Both the position numbers and the translations under genes were made by a program. The notes under the pieces are model-generated. The model was given only the letters and a program-made list of their open reading frames with translations, ran no database searches and was not told where the DNA came from. Positions 60,468-64,000 of a stretch of DNA of 64,000 bases are shown here, one piece after another. This DNA comes from Gluconacetobacter liquefaciens (lineage in GTDB: Bacteria > Pseudomonadota > Alphaproteobacteria > Acetobacterales > Acetobacteraceae). Every line of letters begins with the position of its first letter. Position 1 is the stretch's first letter. The stretch spans positions 667,162-731,161 of the forward strand of contig NZ_QQAW01000001.1 of the NCBI RefSeq assembly GCF_003350405.1. The letters run 5' to 3'.

Positions 60468-61732
60468 TGACTGAGAATGTTTCGCAGGAAGTCTGGCAGA
60501 AGGCGTTGGCTGCGCTTGATCCGGACCGAAGCGTGACGTTCCTCCAGAAACTGGTGCGCTGCAAGAGTTACAGTGCCACGGACGGGGAGCGTGCTCTCGT
60601 TCATCTTCTTGCTGACGACATGTCCGGTCTCGGTCTGGAAACCTCATTGATTCCTGTGCCTGGCGGACGGGTCAATGCCGTTGGTCGTCTGTCGGGAGCG
60701 GGGGGTGGTTGCAGTCTGCTCTTCAACGGGCACGTGGATACAAATCCTGTCACGGAGGGATGGACCGTCGATCCTTGGAGCGGTTTGGTGGACGACACGT
60801 TCATTTATGGGATCGGTGTGTCCAACATGAAGGCGGGAGATGCTGCCTATTTCTGCGCGGTCGAGACGCTGATGGCTGCGGGTATCCGTCTGAACGGGGA
60901 CGTTCTGCTGTCTTATGTCGTCGGAGAGCTTCAGGGGGGGGTGGGAACAAAGGCTCTTGTCGACCACGGTGTGCGTGCAGATTATTTCATCAACAGTGAA
61001 CCGACGGATCTGGAGATCCTGACGCTGCATGCCGCCGCGTTTGTCTTTGAAATTAGGGTACAGGGCGATACGCGACATCTCTCCAAGCGCGAAGAGGGCG
61101 TCGATGCGCTGTCGATAGCGGCCGCAATAATTCCTGACCTTAACGACATGACCTTTTCGGGGCAGCGGTCGGAGCGTCACGGATCAGTCAATCGCGTGCA
61201 TGTCGGCACGATGAAAGCCGGTCTGGGATCGACATTCCAGGATTGGCGGCCCGCTCAGGTTGCAGATGTCGCGGAACTCCGGGGGTCCGGCCGCTATGCC
61301 GTCGGGCAGGACGAAGAGGGCGCGCGGCAGGATATGGAGCGTCTGCTCGATGTCCATCGCAAGCGTCATCCGAAAGCAAGGATCACATTGCATATACAGG
61401 GTAGCGACGGGCATCCGGTTATGCCCCCATTTGCCGAGAGCGAGACGGTGCCCGTCGTCGAGGCGGTCGCGCGTGCGTATACCTATGTGCGAGGTGGGGT
61501 ACCGGGAAATGGTCAGACCCACCCTGCGCGCTTCTATGGGACTGACGCAGGGCATCTTCAATACCATGGCGGGATGCAGGGCGTAGTGTGCGGTCCGGGA
61601 GGTCGCTTTAATACGATGCCGGACGAACGGGTCGAATTGAGAGATTATATCGACATGATTCGTATCTACATGATCGCGATCATGCAGGTGTGTGGCGTAG
61701 CCAGTTCAGAAAAAGATGCGGGTCCAGAATAA
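60467..61732 (+). CDS. M20 family protein with altered metal site
   Basis: A 421-residue M20 protein coupled to the previous one. H89-x-D91 (NGHVDTNP) and the base glutamate E154 (VVGELQGG) are kept, as is H204. Three usual ligand places differ: N120 instead of Asp in VSNMKAG, L155 instead of the second Glu, and N382 instead of the C-terminal His in GGRFNTMPDE. It may be a subgroup with different metal binding or an inactive partner for the intact M20 enzyme. EPT after residue 178 and the dimer domain look normal. A terminator is not obvious after it. Confidence 0.85.
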   Translation: MTENVSQEVWQKALAALDPDRSVTFLQKLVRCKSYSATDGERALVHLLADDMSGLGLETSLIPVPGGRVNAVGRLSGAGGGCSLLFNGHVDTNPVTEGWTVDPWSGLVDDTFIYGIGVSNMKAGDAAYFCAVETLMAAGIRLNGDVLLSYVVGELQGGVGTKALVDHGVRADYFINSEPTDLEILTLHAAAFVFEIRVQGDTRHLSKREEGVDALSIAAAIIPDLNDMTFSGQRSERHGSVNRVHVGTMKAGLGSTFQDWRPAQVADVAELRGSGRYAVGQDEEGARQDMERLLDVHRKRHPKARITLHIQGSDGHPVMPPFAESETVPVVEAVARAYTYVRGGVPGNGQTHPARFYGTDAGHLQYHGGMQGVVCGPGGRFNTMPDERVELRDYIDMIRIYMIAIMQVCGVASSEKDAGPE

Positions 61733-61883
61733 TATGTTTGTATCGTTTACAAAACATATGTAAATTACACTTGTTGTGGGGCCTCGAAGGCTCGGTCGGG
61801 GTGGAAGCGCCCTCGTGACATTCGAGCGTCTCGCGCTGGCGGGTGAATGCGGAAATGCCACGCGATCTCATGGGAATAGTGTA

Positions 61884-63941
61884 ATGACTGGACAAACCAT
61901 CGCAGTGTGCCTCGCGCCCGCAAACAGGAAGCGTCGCGCTCTGCGCGCATCCCTTCTCGGTCTCCTGATGGGCGCTGCCTCGACCTTTCCCTATCGGGAT
62001 GCCGTTGCGCAGGATAACGGCGCGAGCCAGTCGAAGGGAGCCGTGTATAAAGCGAGCGCTGGGCACGGCGTGGATGCGGCCGCGCAGGAAAATCTGGTGA
62101 TAAGCGCGAGTCGCCGTATCTTCAAATTCGCAAAGGCACAGCATCAACCCGATTCTGCAACACGTTTGAGTGCACAGGATATTTTGCGAAAAGGTATAGT
62201 TTCCATCAGACAACTGCAGACCCTCGCGCCGAACGTGACTATCCAAAGCATGATGGGGACTGCCAGCACCAATTTCTGGATCCGTGGCATCGGCTTCAAC
62301 GACTACACCCAGAACAACACGTCGTCGGTGCTGACTTATGTCGACGATGTCGCCTTTCCGTACAGTACGATGTCCAACGGGATGCTGTTTGACCTTCAGG
62401 ATGTCGAGATCGATCCAGGTCCTACCGGGACGAGCCATGGCCTGAACGACACGGGTGGTGAAGTGAATATCCGCACGGCCAATCCGACCGACGTATGGCA
62501 CGCGGGCGTTTCGGAGGATATCGCGAGTTATGCGCGCAATCGCGTGCAGGGCTACGTCTCCGGTCCGATTACCGATAAGCTTGCTTTCCGTATCGCGGTG
62601 CAGAATCTCGAAGGTGGCGGTTATCAATGGAGCCCCGCCAACCATACGCATCTGGGCGATGCGAACGAGACTGCGCTGCGGGCCAAGCTTCGCTGGCGTC
62701 CGGACGAGAAGACCGAGATCATGCTTTCGGGACATTGGGTGCAGGACGATTCTCAGGTCGTCACTGGTCGGCCGATCCTGAATTTCCTTGCGTCCCAGAG
62801 CCTTCCGTCCCTTGGTTATCAGGAAGCGAATTGGGACCTGCGCCCGGGTTTCGCGCATCTGGTGGGTCGTTCGGCCGACATGAAGCCATCAGAGCACAAT
62901 ACATTTTGGGGTGCGGAGATCAACGCGTCGCGCGATCTGGATTTTGCGGTTCTGCGCAGCATCAGTGCCTTCGAGACGGAGCGCGAGGGTGAATATACCG
63001 ACCAGGACGGAACGGTAAGCGCCACCGGCGACCAGTATCGCAACGTAGTCGCGAACGCATTCTCGCAGGAACTGCGTCTTTCTTCCCATGAGCAGAATCG
63101 CCTGCAATGGCAGGTCGGGATGACGTATACGCGCTCCAGGATGTCGCAGCAGTTTTTCAACGACTTTACGGATTACGTGCCGCTGCGTGGATATTATTCC
63201 GAGACGTCCTTTCGTCAGAACCAGCAGGCGTTCAACCAGTATGCCCACCTGTCCTATCGCCTGGCGCATCGCGTCACGATCTTTGGCGGGATCAGCCACG
63301 AAGCGGACGATCGTCAGCTTCTTGGTATGCGCACCGTGCATTTCGGTGTGAACGATCTTGGCTTTGCCAATAGCGGTGCGGCGGCGAACCAGTTCAGCGG
63401 GACGCTGGGCATTCAGTGGCAGGCGCTGGATCAGTTGCAGCTCTATTACAAGATGAGCAAGGGCTTTAAGCCTGGTGGCTTTTCCGCGAACAACACGATC
63501 CTTCAGCAACAGCTTCAGCCGTTCAAGCCGGAGTCCGTGCTGTCTTACGAAGTTGGCTTCAAATCGGATCCGATCAGGGACGTCCTGCGCCTGAACGGTG
63601 CCGCGTTTTACTACGACTATCACGGGCAGCAGGCCATCAGTAACTATCTTGTGCCGGACTACGGGCCTGTCGGAATGTATGTCAATATTCCGAAATCTTA
63701 TATTTGGGGCGTCGAGTTCAATGCAGAGTTGCATCCCCTGAAGCATCTCTTCATCCGCCAGAACCTGGGATACGAGCGCGGGCAGTATCAGATCTTCCAG
63801 GCGCTCAACACCTCTGCTACCAACGCCTATTTTGCCGCCCATCAGAGCTGGCTTGGCATCTATACCAACTACGCGGGAACAGATTCCGGGATTCCGAAAC
63901 TGACCCTTAGTGACTGTTTGGAAAGTCAGAAATTAGCTTGA
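61884..63941 (+). CDS. TonB-dependent receptor, truncated C-terminus
   Basis: A 685-residue receptor with a signal peptide (about 1-42, ending DAVAQD) and a plug with SIRQLQTLAPNVTIQSM, WIRGIGF and DTGGEVNIRTA. The barrel includes RLSSHEQNRLQWQVGMTYTR and YYKMSKGFKPGGF, the latter typical near the end. After NYAGTDSGIPKLTLS the sequence turns to DCLESQKLA and stops at 63941. The last strands and the terminal aromatic are missing, so the gene is probably cut by an insertion at about 63910. It follows the M20 pair by 151 bases on the same strand. Confidence 0.75.
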   Translation: MTGQTIAVCLAPANRKRRALRASLLGLLMGAASTFPYRDAVAQDNGASQSKGAVYKASAGHGVDAAAQENLVISASRRIFKFAKAQHQPDSATRLSAQDILRKGIVSIRQLQTLAPNVTIQSMMGTASTNFWIRGIGFNDYTQNNTSSVLTYVDDVAFPYSTMSNGMLFDLQDVEIDPGPTGTSHGLNDTGGEVNIRTANPTDVWHAGVSEDIASYARNRVQGYVSGPITDKLAFRIAVQNLEGGGYQWSPANHTHLGDANETALRAKLRWRPDEKTEIMLSGHWVQDDSQVVTGRPILNFLASQSLPSLGYQEANWDLRPGFAHLVGRSADMKPSEHNTFWGAEINASRDLDFAVLRSISAFETEREGEYTDQDGTVSATGDQYRNVVANAFSQELRLSSHEQNRLQWQVGMTYTRSRMSQQFFNDFTDYVPLRGYYSETSFRQNQQAFNQYAHLSYRLAHRVTIFGGISHEADDRQLLGMRTVHFGVNDLGFANSGAAANQFSGTLGIQWQALDQLQLYYKMSKGFKPGGFSANNTILQQQLQPFKPESVLSYEVGFKSDPIRDVLRLNGAAFYYDYHGQQAISNYLVPDYGPVGMYVNIPKSYIWGVEFNAELHPLKHLFIRQNLGYERGQYQIFQALNTSATNAYFAAHQSWLGIYTNYAGTDSGIPKLTLSDCLESQKLA

Positions 63942-64000
63942 AATCATGAGTTATACCAAGGCCATTTGGTCAGATTTTTTCATGTAACCAAATGTATCTT
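63908..64000. mobile_element. Possible edge of an inserted element
   Basis: From about 63908 the DNA becomes A/T-rich and no longer codes for receptor barrel. Together with the abrupt receptor end, this suggests the border of an IS or other insertion continuing past the window. Not identifiable from these 90 bases. Confidence 0.3.

Noticed and set aside
1..64000. CRISPR array, rRNA or tRNA genes
   Set aside because: No regularly spaced repeats, cloverleaf-like segments or rRNA stretches were recognised while reading either strand; a tRNA scan was not possible.

Overview
The window is GC-rich with short gene gaps. Gene content suggests an alphaproteobacterium, most likely an acetic acid bacterium (Acetobacteraceae, Gluconacetobacter-like). 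The reasons are a PoxB-type pyruvate oxidase, a UrcA protein, KGG stress repeats, several TonB receptors and the codon bias. This placement is inference; no rRNA or marker gene is present.

1-9.3 kb: the end of an AmaA/PuuB-like flavin oxidase and an ALDH7-type dehydrogenase (lysine/pipecolate degradation). Then come a frameshifted alpha/beta hydrolase, a NUDIX hydrolase, a YceI protein, a TetR/MFS divergon with two palindromic operator candidates and a UrcA protein. A saccharopine-dehydrogenase-like gene divergent from an Lrp/AsnC regulator follows. 9.3-19.6 kb: a small Cys-rich secreted protein, PoxB, a MAPEG protein, a Pro-rich secreted protein, a KGG stress protein, a DUF4142 protein and the large helicase Lhr. 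A run of 20 G lies between poxB and the MAPEG gene.

19.7-31.3 kb (minus strand): an uptake and ring-opening cluster. In transcription order it holds an XRE-cupin regulator, a GAF protein, HyuA, HyuB, an M24 peptidase, a second HyuB, a TonB receptor and an NCS1 permease. Substrate is unknown; cyclic amides such as hydantoins, 5-oxoproline or cyclic dipeptides fit.

31.5-45.4 kb: an amino acid permease remnant, then a minus-strand group (FMO-like monooxygenase, two CMD/AhpD-like proteins, a Tat-type exported flavin oxidase, DapB). Divergent from it is a plus-strand group (TonB receptor, luciferase-like monooxygenase, a 194-residue unknown protein, a flavin oxidase, an MHS transporter, an AbrB-type membrane protein frameshifted at a G8 run).

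45.4-58 kb: thirteen minus-strand genes in a row, mostly touching or overlapping. They are an aminotransferase, Asp/Glu racemase-like protein, SDR, 2-hydroxyacid dehydrogenase, amino acid ABC transporter, DadA-like dehydrogenase, MFS exporter, LysR regulator, RidA, enoyl-CoA hydratase and acyl-CoA ligase. Together they could import, racemise, deaminate and CoA-activate an amino acid-like compound.

58.2-64 kb: a junction of broken IS630- and IS3-like transposase pieces, two coupled M20 peptidases (the second lacking several usual metal ligands), and a TonB receptor whose end is cut off shortly before the window edge.

Overall this is an accessory, nutrient-scavenging region: three TonB receptors, each beside its own peptidase or oxidase genes. 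It shows signs of decay (frameshifts, fragments, IS remnants).
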